A stretch of DNA of 64,000 bases, taken from NCBI RefSeq assembly GCF_047160095.1, contig NZ_AP038785.1, positions 1,612,001 through 1,676,000 of the forward strand, given 5' to 3'. The DNA comes from Rodentibacter abscessus. Its GTDB lineage: Bacteria; Pseudomonadota; Gammaproteobacteria; Enterobacterales; Pasteurellaceae. The first letter of the stretch is position 1. Each line of letters starts with the position of its first letter. The position numbers and the translations under genes were made by a program. The notes beneath the pieces were generated by a model. It was not told where the DNA came from and made no database searches. It worked only from the letters and a program-made list of their open reading frames with translations. This document shows, piece by piece, positions 8,522-19,400 of the stretch.

Positions 8522-8779
8522 CTATTTTTTCTTATTTTTCATCACCCTCTCTGCATATTTATTTAACTTTTTTTTTCCTCCATATTTATATAAACATAAA
8601 TTTATTATAAACCAAGGGGTACATATTATAATAGTAGTTTGGAACGCTTCTAATAATGAGAAGTTTATATAGAACTCATCATAATATATATATATACTAA
8701 CAAATATATCCCTAATTAATAATAATAAAAAAATACCTAAAAAATACCCCCCCCATGATATATAAAAATTTTTTTTCAT
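8522..8779 (-). CDS. Small membrane immunity protein
   Basis: This 85-residue protein has two clear hydrophobic segments (about residues 9-32 and 44-65) and a Lys-rich C-terminal tail, so it should sit in the inner membrane. Its ATG overlaps the TGA of the upstream toxin ORF (ATGA at 8776-8779), a sign of translational coupling. Membrane-embedded immunity proteins normally accompany toxins that act in or at the inner membrane, which fits the hydrophobic Gly/Ala-rich toxin upstream. No named family was recognised. The very AT-rich composition contrasts with the neighbouring CdiA repeats. Confidence 0.7.
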   Translation of the reverse strand: MKKNFYISWGGYFLGIFLLLLIRDIFVSIYIYYDEFYINFSLLEAFQTTIIICTPWFIINLCLYKYGGKKKLNKYAERVMKNKKK

Positions 8780-11700
8780 TTTAATTCCTGATCCTTAATT
8801 AAAGCTTTCTTCCTAAAATCCTCTACATTAGATTTTATTTCATCTTTATTACCTAAATATTCACTGACAGTCTGAGAAAGTACTGGTTTGAATAGTATAT
8901 TTCCGTAGGATGAACCAAAGTTTATTCTTGATACAGATTTAGAGCCTAATGTACTTAAAACTGCCCCTGCCGCATTCCAACCATAGTCATTATGATCTGT
9001 TGTTCCCAATGTACTTATCCCCACATTGATACTCACTTGCTGGCTTAATGACCTGCCTCTTGTGAGTACCGTGGAAAGCTCGGCTTGAAGTAGGTTGTAA
9101 GGATCGTATTTATCATTTTTGGAAAGTTGATAACCCGTATTAGCGACTGCTGTAACAGCAATATCGGAAGCAAGTGGATATTTCTCCGCGGCATTCGCTA
9201 AGCTTTTGCCTATAAGTGGGGCTTTACTTAATACTGAGGCACTTGTGACACCAACGCCTCCTGCTAACGTTAATCCATCCATTACAGAGCGGCTTAACTG
9301 TCCGTGGAATGAGTTATTATGCACATCTACAGTATTCAGATCTTTACTCACTGAATAATAGAGATTTTCTAATTTCGATTTATTTTCATTACGCCAGCCT
9401 AAAGCATTTTTATGCTCCGCAGATAAATTATCGACATATTGTCGTTTCATTAGACTACTTCCCGCATAAGGATAAGAATAATCTTTCTGATAATCACCTT
9501 TCAGATAATTCTTCTCAAATTGCTTTATCGCATTATCTTTACTCATTGATTGAGCGAGTTTTACTCCCGTTGCGGTATTACCCGTCATGGTTTCTTTAAT
9601 ATAGCGGTTTAGATAGCTATCTAACGCTTGTTGTTCTGGTGCGGATAATTTGCCTCCTTTCTTAACGATATCCAGTAGTGCATCGCTAATTTGGTCCGAT
9701 TGGGTTAAATGAATAAACTCACGCTTTTCTTTTTCTGAAAGGCTATCAACGCCTTGCTCTAAGGCTTTATCCCTTAATTGATTAAGACGTTTTCTTGAAG
9801 CATCGCTTAGGAAATTATTCTCCACCGCATTCTTCGCTATCGCTGAACCCGTGCTGACTGCATTCAAGGTTTCTGCACTGTTACCTTTAGTTGCCGCCCC
9901 TGCCGCTACACCGGCTAAGGCTTTGGTGATTTCAAGCACTTGCTCTTTTTCTTCAGGGGTGAGTTCGCTCGGCTCTTTTTGGTAAATGCCCTGCGTTAAG
10001 GCTCTTGCCCCTAATTCAGCGGTTGCTGCTGAAATAGCACCTGTACTCGCTTTACCGCCCGAAAGCTCCGCTTCGATTGCGCCCCATAATACATGCGCCG
10101 CAATATTCGCCGTTTCGCTTTGTGCCGTGAGCGTTTTTATCGCTTGATTCACATAAGGGGAGGCTGCGCCCGCCGCAATGGCTTCGGTCGGTTTGCCTGC
10201 AAGCGCCAGGCTAAGTGCGGTTGTTACCGCCTCGACTTTACGTTTATGTTCGCCTGAGGTTTGCCATTTCTCCGCTTCTTGTTTCTTCTGAGCTGCCTCT
10301 GCGATTTTTCCTGCTTTAGCCAGTTCGTCCGCTTCTTCATTCAGTGCCTTCGCTTTACTTTCCGTATAAGCCTGAGCCGCTGCGCCGATTTCCCCTATTG
10401 CATTACCAATCACCTGCTGTTCGCTAAGTTTTTGTTTGATATCAAAGGTTGTTTTCACTTGGCTGTTGGCTTGGCTAAGCTCGGTGTTTATCCCCAATGC
10501 CTTCGCGGTGGTTTCAGTCGGTTGGCTATCCTTATTTAAGATAATCTTGCCTTCCGTTAAGGTCGCCTTGGTGATGCTGCTATCACTTTCACTAGCATAT
10601 AACGGGATTGTCGGGTTAATACTGTTGCTTTGTGGCGTCCCCGTGAGCTTGGCAATTTTTGCCTGTTGTGCCGCTTCTTCCTCAGTTTTGGCTTCTACGC
10701 CGCCGAGTTTATTCAGGTTGGCTGAGCCACTGATGCTGCCACTGATGGCTCGGCTTTGGCTTTCGTTTTTAATGTCGCTGAAGGTCAGGGTGTTGGTTTT
10801 CAGTTCACTATTAGTCGGGTTGGTACCGGCAATCGCGCCGCCCTTAAGTTGAACGTGGTTCGCATTAATATGGTAACCACCTTCTTCTGCAAATAAGCCC
10901 GACTGCTCAGCCACTTGTTTGCTGCTTGACTTGCCGCTTGAGGCATTGCCATAACCGCTTGCTCCCCATCCCGTTCCCAATGACACCTGTATTCTTCCGC
11001 CGAAGCCTGCGCTACTGCTTTGGCTGCGATGTTCATCTTGGCGGCTTTCTATCTTCAAGGTACCGCCCACATCGGTGTGAATTGTCTTGGCTTTCGCTAC
11101 CGCACCCGCTAGAGTGGTATCACCACCGCTGGTAAGGCTGATGTTTTCACTCTCTAAATGGCTGTTGTTTTGAATTGTATGGCGTTCGTCTTGTTTCGCA
11201 TTGCTAAAGCCGCCTTGCGCATAAACGTAAACCCCTGTTTGAGCACCGATGGCGACACCCGCACCCACTTCCACACCACTACTTTGTTGTCTGCCTTTTT
11301 GCGTTGCCGTACTTTGACTTGATTCAAGCACGAGCTCTTTTGCCGCATTTAAGCGAATTGAGCTGTCCGCTAACCGCTTGCCTTCCGCATCTCGACTCGT
11401 GAAATCCGTCTGTTTCGCACGAATATCACCACTGCGGGATTTGATGTCGATATGTTGTGCATTCAGCGTATTGCCTTGCGCTTCTGCCTGTTTCGATTCA
11501 AGTCGTTCTCGGCTGTGGCTATAGCCCGTGCCGGCTTCCACCCGTAATAATGCACCGCCGGCGGCCGCATTGGCGTAAGTAGAGTAAGCTTTTGCCGCAA
11601 TGCCTAAGGCTTGTGCCGCTTTCACCCGGTCGTTCGCTTCTTTATTGCCTACGGTTCGTTCCACCGCTTGCACCAAATCAATTATCGGGGAAGCCACGCG

Positions 11701-12303
11701 GGCAAATGTCCCCATTTTTAAATCGCTTTGGTGGCTGGCGCTTTCGCCCGTATTGTGTGCCACGTCAAAGGTGACGTTTTCCGCTTCAATGTCGATGCGT
11801 TTTTTCGCTAAAATTTGACCGCTCTTTTGGTTAAAATCTTTGCCGGCATTAATCTCGACATTGCCGTTAAGACTTGCCACCATTGCACCGCTGTGGCTGA
11901 CGCTTTCTGCATTTTCACTGTTTAATTGACGGTGATAACCCGAGAAACGCTCCGTTTCCGAAACCACCGCTTCACCGATACGGTGTTTTTCACCGGAAGT
12001 CGACTGCCCCGTCCGTTTTTGTGCCGTGCTTAACACGACATTCCCACCTGCGGAAATGCGGTTATCCTCCTCACTCACCAATTGCGTACCCATCAAACGC
12101 ACATCACCTTGTTGTGCACTGAGTTGGCTATTGCCGCCAAAGGATAAAACGCTCGCCCGTTCTATCAGTGTATCCCCCGCACCCAGCTCTTTTTCACTAA
12201 ATACCCCTGCCGCGGAAGTCGCCCCTTTCGAACTGTCAAACGACACGCCTTTACGGCTTGAACGGTTATTTTGTGTCGTGGACGAGCGAGCAACATCCAG
12301 CAC
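8776..12303 (-). CDS. Orphan CdiA-CT module with hydrophobic (putative membrane-acting) toxin
   Basis: This 1175-residue ORF begins at an internal GTG ('MLDVARSS') of a 2546-bp duplicate of the intact cdiA 3' region; a TAA immediately precedes the duplicated segment, so no longer start exists. Residues 1-~830 are nearly identical to the intact CdiA, ending in 'AVENN'. The ~345-residue unique C-terminus has a charged helical start ('DASRKRLNQLRDKA'), then a Gly/Ala/Ser-rich hydrophobic region ('MDGLTLAGGVGVTSASV', 'GKSLANAAEKYPLASD') and 'NLLQAELSTVLTRG'. Together with the two-helix membrane immunity protein this suggests a pore-forming or ionophore-type toxin; that is inference. It lacks a signal peptide and TPS domain and looks like a silent donor cassette. 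Confidence 0.75.
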   Translation of the reverse strand: MLDVARSSTTQNNRSSRKGVSFDSSKGATSAAGVFSEKELGAGDTLIERASVLSFGGNSQLSAQQGDVRLMGTQLVSEEDNRISAGGNVVLSTAQKRTGQSTSGEKHRIGEAVVSETERFSGYHRQLNSENAESVSHSGAMVASLNGNVEINAGKDFNQKSGQILAKKRIDIEAENVTFDVAHNTGESASHQSDLKMGTFARVASPIIDLVQAVERTVGNKEANDRVKAAQALGIAAKAYSTYANAAAGGALLRVEAGTGYSHSRERLESKQAEAQGNTLNAQHIDIKSRSGDIRAKQTDFTSRDAEGKRLADSSIRLNAAKELVLESSQSTATQKGRQQSSGVEVGAGVAIGAQTGVYVYAQGGFSNAKQDERHTIQNNSHLESENISLTSGGDTTLAGAVAKAKTIHTDVGGTLKIESRQDEHRSQSSSAGFGGRIQVSLGTGWGASGYGNASSGKSSSKQVAEQSGLFAEEGGYHINANHVQLKGGAIAGTNPTNSELKTNTLTFSDIKNESQSRAISGSISGSANLNKLGGVEAKTEEEAAQQAKIAKLTGTPQSNSINPTIPLYASESDSSITKATLTEGKIILNKDSQPTETTAKALGINTELSQANSQVKTTFDIKQKLSEQQVIGNAIGEIGAAAQAYTESKAKALNEEADELAKAGKIAEAAQKKQEAEKWQTSGEHKRKVEAVTTALSLALAGKPTEAIAAGAASPYVNQAIKTLTAQSETANIAAHVLWGAIEAELSGGKASTGAISAATAELGARALTQGIYQKEPSELTPEEKEQVLEITKALAGVAAGAATKGNSAETLNAVSTGSAIAKNAVENNFLSDASRKRLNQLRDKALEQGVDSLSEKEKREFIHLTQSDQISDALLDIVKKGGKLSAPEQQALDSYLNRYIKETMTGNTATGVKLAQSMSKDNAIKQFEKNYLKGDYQKDYSYPYAGSSLMKRQYVDNLSAEHKNALGWRNENKSKLENLYYSVSKDLNTVDVHNNSFHGQLSRSVMDGLTLAGGVGVTSASVLSKAPLIGKSLANAAEKYPLASDIAVTAVANTGYQLSKNDKYDPYNLLQAELSTVLTRGRSLSQQVSINVGISTLGTTDHNDYGWNAAGAVLSTLGSKSVSRINFGSSYGNILFKPVLSQTVSEYLGNKDEIKSNVEDFRKKALIKDQELK

Positions 12304-12359
12304 GATGTCCTTCTTCGCCCATAAGCTGCCGTCACCTTTGGCTGAAAGTTGCGTACCTT
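9814..12359. repeat. CdiA C-terminal repeat, copy 2 (2546 bp, near-identical)
   Basis: The offset to 14425-16970 is 4611 at both boundaries, so there are no net indels. Only about a dozen to twenty substitutions were noticed. It breaks at the VENN codons on the toxin side and at 'tgcgtacctt' on the N-terminal side. The near identity implies a recent duplication or ongoing gene conversion. Confidence 0.95.
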
Positions 12360-12383
12360 ATCAGCAAAGCGAACTCTTTGTAC

Positions 12384-13397
12384 TTATCTCTTAAACCAAG
12401 AAAAAAAGCCTTTTTTCTTGGTTTTTTCTTCCTGCTCTTTGGCTATTCGCATTCTCTCGTGCCACATATCTATCCATTCTTGATGTGGGCGAGAAAAATC
12501 ATATTCCTTCATAAAATCATAAGGATCTTCATATTTATCCAAAGGCTTATATTCAATCAACTCTTTTGGGGCGATTGGGCTGTCGATACCTAAATCAAAT
12601 CCGTGGATCGCTGCTATTTTTGCATACATAACCACTTGCATTTGCAGATAAAAATCAAACCAAACATTGTTATCATACACCGCCCTTCTAGCGAGTTTCG
12701 GTTCTAATAATTTATTTAATGCAGTTCGCATTTCATCAATAGATTGATTACAAAGCCCTACATAAAACTCGTGATCGGGAATTCTTTTTTCATCCGCTTT
12801 TTGTTTTTTGGGATCGTTTAAAAATAATAAAGCTCTTTCTTTTAAAAGTTCCCAATCGCCAGCTAGTGCTAATAAAGTATTTCTTAAAAAGAAAGAATAA
12901 GTATCTGTATCCTTTTTTTCATACAATATGTCAGCTCTATAACTATCTTTACATTTCTTCAAGTAAGTAAGTAATTCTGGACTATCCGACATAATTGGTG
13001 TAAAAAAACAACTCGTATTATACCCCCAAATCCAAGCATTATATTCTTCAGATCCTAAAATATAAAGTTTAGATGCAATGTAAGCATTATACTTAAAGCT
13101 ATTAATATCTGAATTAAGTAACAAATTAAGTGATGATTGAGCAACATAATAATTTGCGATTCCAGTCATACAAGCAAATGGATTTCCTAATCCTGTGTGT
13201 ATAATATTCAATTGTTCTTTTAGTGTGTTTTTAGCTACTTTTCTTGGCATGGCTATATTTCTTTTAAAATCATAGTCATATAAATCACAATACCCTATAC
13301 CTTTAAGGTAATTTGCACTATTTTTAACATGTTCAACACTTTCTTGATAATTTCTTTTTGCTGAACTTATTAAATAAACACTATAATTTTTACTCAT
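12384..13397 (-). CDS. Immunity protein for the CdiA nuclease toxin (Imm49-like)
   Basis: This cytosolic protein, 337 residues from the ATG at 13397 (a TTG at 13406 would add three), follows the cdiA stop by a few bases. It is rich in amphipathic helices with repeated 'A.(A/S)xLYxLGxEEYxAWxWG'-like text, 'ALAGDWELLKERALLFL' and 'HGFDLGIDSPIAPKEL' near the end. The last two resemble what I recall of the Immunity 49 family of helical-repeat immunity proteins; this is tentative. Position directly after the toxin makes it the presumed CdiI. The 3' end lies 25 bases from the start of the next duplicated CdiA segment. Confidence 0.7.
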   Translation of the reverse strand: MSKNYSVYLISSAKRNYQESVEHVKNSANYLKGIGYCDLYDYDFKRNIAMPRKVAKNTLKEQLNIIHTGLGNPFACMTGIANYYVAQSSLNLLLNSDINSFKYNAYIASKLYILGSEEYNAWIWGYNTSCFFTPIMSDSPELLTYLKKCKDSYRADILYEKKDTDTYSFFLRNTLLALAGDWELLKERALLFLNDPKKQKADEKRIPDHEFYVGLCNQSIDEMRTALNKLLEPKLARRAVYDNNVWFDFYLQMQVVMYAKIAAIHGFDLGIDSPIAPKELIEYKPLDKYEDPYDFMKEYDFSRPHQEWIDMWHERMRIAKEQEEKTKKKGFFSWFKR

Positions 13398-13410
13398 TAT
13401 AAACAATCCC

Positions 13411-16400
13411 CTATTTATTATTAACTTTAACTGGTATTAATTTTATTGTTGAATCAGACCGATCAACTCCAGTTATAATTGTTCTAATAGGTTTATTATT
13501 ATAATATGCATTAGTTATAGCAATCTTAATAGGATCACCATCTGGTAATTGGTTAGATACTGCATTGATCCAATTTTCAGATAATTGAGTAGTTTTTTCA
13601 CCACCAAAACTTGCTCCTTTATTACTTAACTGAACTCTTCCATTCCTAATTTGCTTACTATCAATAATGACAACTGTTCCGTCTTTTCCTAATAAGACAT
13701 GATCAAATCCATTGTTATTACCATATTTTCCCCCTTTTAACGGGGTATAACCTGAACGTCTTGCAAGATCGCCAATTAATTGTTCTGTTTTAACTCCTTT
13801 CGGGTCTCCATTCTTAACAATATCATTAATTAAATCTCGTTCTTTCGCACTCGTTGGTTTTAGCTCACAAGCAGCTCCACACACTTTTGATTTACTGATA
13901 AAACCTTTATCTGTTGAAATGGCTACATTATCAACTTCATCTATCACTTTATTTAATACCGAGTAATTTTTTACTCGATTAACTTGATGACCAACATGTT
14001 GAGGAAGCACTTTTGACACTTTCGCAACCTGCTGAATACTTTTTGCCAAAGCACCGCCAACAACCAAACCAGAAGCAGGCACGCCACTTATATTGCCGTC
14101 CAGATAGCCCAGCATTTCTCCTGCTAAAGCTGGATCGTTTTTCATGGCATAATTGAACGTTTTTTTCCATTCTTCTACTGAAAGCGAAATACGTTCCACA
14201 GTTTCAGTCGGGTGAGTAACAACATAAGCCAGATTTTTTACGGTTTCATCTAAATGAATAATGCTGTCAAAGGTATCTACAACACTATTAATTATTCCTT
14301 TTCCATCACCTTTTCTATAGCCTTGTAGGAAAGCAACGGCTTCTTCATCAGTAAATCCATACATTGCTTTTATAATGTCTATTTTTTGGGATTCCGTAAA
14401 TTTATCATTATCAAATGCTAATGCATTATTCTCCACCGCATTCTTCGCTATCGCTGAACCCGTGCTGACTGCATTCAAGATTTCTGCACTGTTACCTTTA
14501 GTTGCCGCCCCTGCCGCTACACCGGCTAAGGCTTTGGTGATTTCAAGCACTTGCTCTTTTTCTTCAGGGGTGAGTTCGCTCGGCTCTTTTTGGTAAATGC
14601 CCTGCGTTAAGACTCTTGCCCCTAATTCAGCGGTTGCCGCTGAGATTGCACCGGTACTCGCTTTACCGCCCGAAAGCTCTGCTTCGATTGCGCCCCATAA
14701 TACATGCGCCGCAATATTCGCCGTTTCGCTTTGTGCCGTGAGCGTTTTTATCGCTTGATTCACATAAGGGGAGGCTGCGCCCGCCGCAATGGCTTCGGTC
14801 GGTTTGCCTGCAAGCGCCAGGCTAAGTGCGGTTGTTACCGCCTCGACTTTACGTTTATGTTCGCCTGAGGTTTGCCATTTCTCCGCTTCTTGTTTCTTCT
14901 GAGCTGCCTCTGCGATTTTTCCTGCTTTAGCCAGTTCGTCCGCTTCTTCATTCAGTGCCTTCGCTTTACTTTCCGTATAAGCCTGAGCCGCTGCGCCGAT
15001 TTCCCCTATTGCATTACCAATCACCTGCTGTTCGCTAAGTTTTTGTTTGATATCAAAGGTTGTTTTCACTTGGCTGTTGGCTTGGCTAAGCTCGGTGTTT
15101 ATCCCCAATGCCTTCGCGGTGGTTTCAGTCGGTTGGCTATCCTTATTTAAGATAATCTTGCCTTCCGTTAAGGTCGCCTTGGTGATGCTGCTATCACTTT
15201 CACTAGCATATAACGGGATTGTCGGGTTAATACTGTTGCTTTGTGGCGTCCCCGTGAGCTTGGCAATTTTTGCCTGTTGTGCCGCTTCTTCCTCAGTTTT
15301 GGCTTCTACGCCGCCGAGTTTATTCAGGTTGGCTGAGCCACTGATGCTGCCACTGATGGCTCGGCTTTGGCTTTCGTTTTTAATGTCGCTGAAGGTCAGG
15401 GTGTTGGTTTTCAGTTCACTATTAGTCGGGTTGGTACCGGCAATCGCGCCGCCCTTAAGTTGAACGTGGTTCGCATTAATATGGTAACCACCTTCTTCTG
15501 CAAATAAGCCCGACTGCTCAGCCACTTGTTTGCTGCTTGACTTGCCGCTTGAGGCATTGCCATAACCGCTTGCTCCCCATCCCGTTCCCAATGACACCTG
15601 TATTCTTCCGCCGAAGCCTGCGCTACTGCTTTGGCTGCGATGTTCATCTTGGCGGCTTTCTATCTTCAAGGTACCGCCCACATCGGTGTGAATTGTCTTG
15701 GCTTTCGCTACCGCACCCGCTAGAGTGGTATCACCACCGCTGGTAAGGCTGATGTTTTCACTCTCTAAATGGCTGTTGTTTTGAATTGTATGGCGTTCGT
15801 CTTGTTTCGCATTGCTAAAGCCGCCTTGCGCATAAACGTAAACCCCTGTTTGAGCACCGATGGCGACACCCGCACCCACTTCCACACCACTACTTTGTTG
15901 TCTGCCTTTTTGCGTTGCCGTACTTTGACTTGATTCAAGCACGAGCTCTTTTGCCGCATTTAAGCGAATTGAGCTGTCCGCTAACCGCTTGCCTTCCGCA
16001 TCTCGACTCGTGAAATCCGTCTGTTTCGCACGAATATCACCACTGCGGGATTTGATGTCGATATGTTGTGCATTCAGCGTATTGCCTTGCGCTTCTGCCT
16101 GTTTCGATTCAAGTCGTTCTCGGCTGTGGCTATAGCCCGTGCCGGCTTCCACCCGTAATAATGCACCGCCGGCGGCCGCATTGGCGTAAGTAGAGTAAGC
16201 TTTTGCCGCAATGCCTAAGGCTTGTGCCGCTTTCACCCGGTCGTTCGCTTCTTTATTGCCTACGGTTCGTTCCACCGCTTGCACCAAATCAATTATCGGG
16301 GAAGCCACGCGGGCAAATGTCCCCATTTTTAAATCGCTTTGGTGGCTGGCGCTTTCGCCCGTATTGTGTGCCACGTCAAAGGTGACGTTTTCCGCTTCAA

Positions 16401-19400
16401 TGTCGATGCGTTTTTTCGCTAAAATTTGACCGCTCTTTTGGTTAAAATCTTTGCCGGCATTAATCTCGACATTGCCGTTAAGACTTGCCACCATTGCACC
16501 GCTGTGGCTGACGCTTTCTGCATTTTCACTGTTTAATTGACGGTGATAACCCGAGAAACGCTCCGTTTCCGAAACCACCGCTTCACCGATACGGTGTTTT
16601 TCACCGGAAGTCGACTGCCCCGTCCGTTTTTGTGCCGTGCTTAACACGACATTCCCACCTGCGGAAATGCGGTTATCCTCCTCACTCACCAATTGCGTAC
16701 CCATCAAACGCACATCACCTTGTTGTGCACTGAGTTGGCTATTGCCGCCAAAGGATAAAACGCTCGCCCGTTCTATCAGTGTATCCCCCGCACCCAGCTC
16801 TTTTTCACTAAATACCCCTGCCGCGGAAGTCGCCCCTTTCGAACTGTCGAATGATACGCCTTTACGGCTTGAACGGTTATTTTGTGTCGTGGACGAGCGG
16901 GCAACATCCAGCACGATGTCCTTCTTCGCCCATAAGCTGCCGTCACCTTTGGCTGAAAGTTGCGTACCTTGCGCAGTTATTGAACCCTCTCTTGCTTCAA
17001 TGGTTAAATTACCGCCCGCATTGACTTCTCCTACAACCGCTGTGTGCGCTTCACTGTTTTTATTCAATGTGCTTTTCTGTGCTTTCAGATAAGGACTGCC
17101 CGGGCTTGCCATTTGATTGGTGGTTTTGCCCACGGCTTCCGCCGCAGTTAAAATTTTGCCGATAATCCCGACAGCAGAGCCTTGATTTGCTTGCTCTCCA
17201 AAATTATCTTTTGCCACTTGGAGCGGGTTATAAACTGCACTTACCCCGAATCCGGCAGATTTTACCTGATGACTGAATTGGTTAGTCTGATGTTCTGTCA
17301 TCGCATTTAACCGAACGTTATTACCATCGATAATGACATCTTTTCCAGCATTGATTTGGGCAGCATTGCTGATAACATCGCCATTGCCGGCAGAGATGAT
17401 AAGGTTACCGGAGGCGGCATTTAAAACGGTTGTCGCAACACTCGTTGCCGCATTGTTATCCCGCATATCCGATTTATTTTTTGAATAACCGACAGAGGCG
17501 ATTCCCCGACTTGCCGAAGCAGACAGCCCGCTCTTTTTACGGATTTCTTTTGAACTGTTCGTCTCACGATTCACCGCAGCATCTAATAGGATATCTTTCT
17601 GTGCAAACGCACTAATATCATTTAACGCCACAATCTCCGCCGCCGTTAAATGAATATTGCCTTTGCGTGAAGCCAAGTAAACATCGTTACCCGCAATCAC
17701 TGTACCTTTATGCTGTGTCGTCTCTTGAGTTTGTTTCTGTTCTAAACTTGAGGAACCAAGCACATTGCGCTTTTTATATTTATGATATTCCTCATATTCA
17801 CGAGAACCTAATGCCGTACCTAGCACCAACTCATTTTCAGCCAACGCAGTTAAACGTGCTTTTGCGCCTAACTCCGCCCCTTCCGAATAAAGATTATTCG
17901 CCGAAAGCACAACATCTCCTTTACCCGACACTCGGCTAACAACCACATCATCCACTTTTTCATTACGATAGTGATTGCCACCGCCCATCTTCTCATCAAA
18001 GCCGACGGAAAGTGCGGTCAAATTCAGGTTATTTTTGGCAGACAGATAGGTTTGTCCTTCGCCGTCATTAATGATATCTGCACCACTAATATCAATGTTA
18101 TTCGCCCCGATTTGTAACACGCCGTTTTCACCTTTGACGTGTAACAGCCCTTTACGACCAATCCTTGTATCTGTGCGTTGGTAGCCTTTTTCATTCACAT
18201 TGGTCGTGTGTAAAGTGCTTTGGTGGGTGAAATTGCCGGCAACATCCAACAAGATGGCACGGTCGGCTTCAATCGTGCCGCCGATATTTTCAACATCACC
18301 TGAAATATTTCCAACAATCGCACTGCCGCTTAATGTGCCGGTGTTACGAATGGCTTCACTGTCAAATTTCACCAATTCACGCCCTGAAACCGTGCCGCTA
18401 TTGATAAACTCTCTGCCCTTATGAGTGATTTTATTGGCTGAAAGTAGCGTGCCGTTGCCGGTGATGTCGCCTTTTTTCGCTAACGCATAAATTCTAGGCG
18501 CAAGCACTTGGGCAGCAGCTCCGTTAGGCAATCTTACCGATTGCGGTTCAAACCACACAATATCGGTGGTGAGTTGGGCAACTTGGCTTGGTGATAAGGC
18601 AATGCCCGGGCGTAAATTAAATTTTTGTGCGAAAGTCACCCCCGCATCCATTAACCCACGGTATTGGCTATCAAAATCCCGATAATCCCCCACAAAGTTT
18701 CGACCTGTTAAGCGGTTGATTTGCTCACGCACTAATCGCTGTTCATAAAACCCATCGCCCAAGCGTTTTTGCATTTGATTCGGCTCATAACGCAAGGCGT
18801 TGAACATATAATCACTGCTTAACCAACGTTTTCGGTTGGTGAAATCCGGGTCGGTTTCGATTAATACGTGACTATTCGGATCAGGATTTACTCGGTAAAG
18901 CACATTTTGCGGCACGGCTAGGTTCGGCTGAATACTGCGTACTTCAATATTATCCGCCAAACTAATGCGTTCTAACTTGCGTGTTGAGGCATCACTGGTA
19001 TTCACCGGTCTGTTATCACCGTTTAATTCTGTAAATAATGCCGTATCTTTCTTCTCCAACTGCCCTAACGACTGTGCATTGGCGGCGGATAATGTTTGGT
19101 TGCTGTGATTTTCCACCCCGGTTAAGCGCAGTTGATGGGGCGTACGGGTTTTAATGCCATCATCGGTACGTTTGTTGTCTTGGTAACTGACGTTTTCTTC
19201 CTTACGCCAAACGTCCATCTCAAATGGGGTTTCGATGATGCGTTTGTAAGGACCGCTATTTTCCCATTTACGTTGATGGTAACGTTTGAAGCCGCCACGC
19301 CATTTTTCAAAGGTATAGACTTTGTCACCCGTATCGGTAATTCGATGTAACCCTCTTTCCCCTATGTTTTCAATATCCTTTTTTAAGGACATTGCTTGAC

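Noticed and set aside
10261..16429. Recurrent small plus-strand ORFs over the CdiA repeats (60-150 codons, identical in several places)
   Set aside because: They are antisense shadows repeated because the underlying cdiA segment is duplicated; no ribosome sites or family features.
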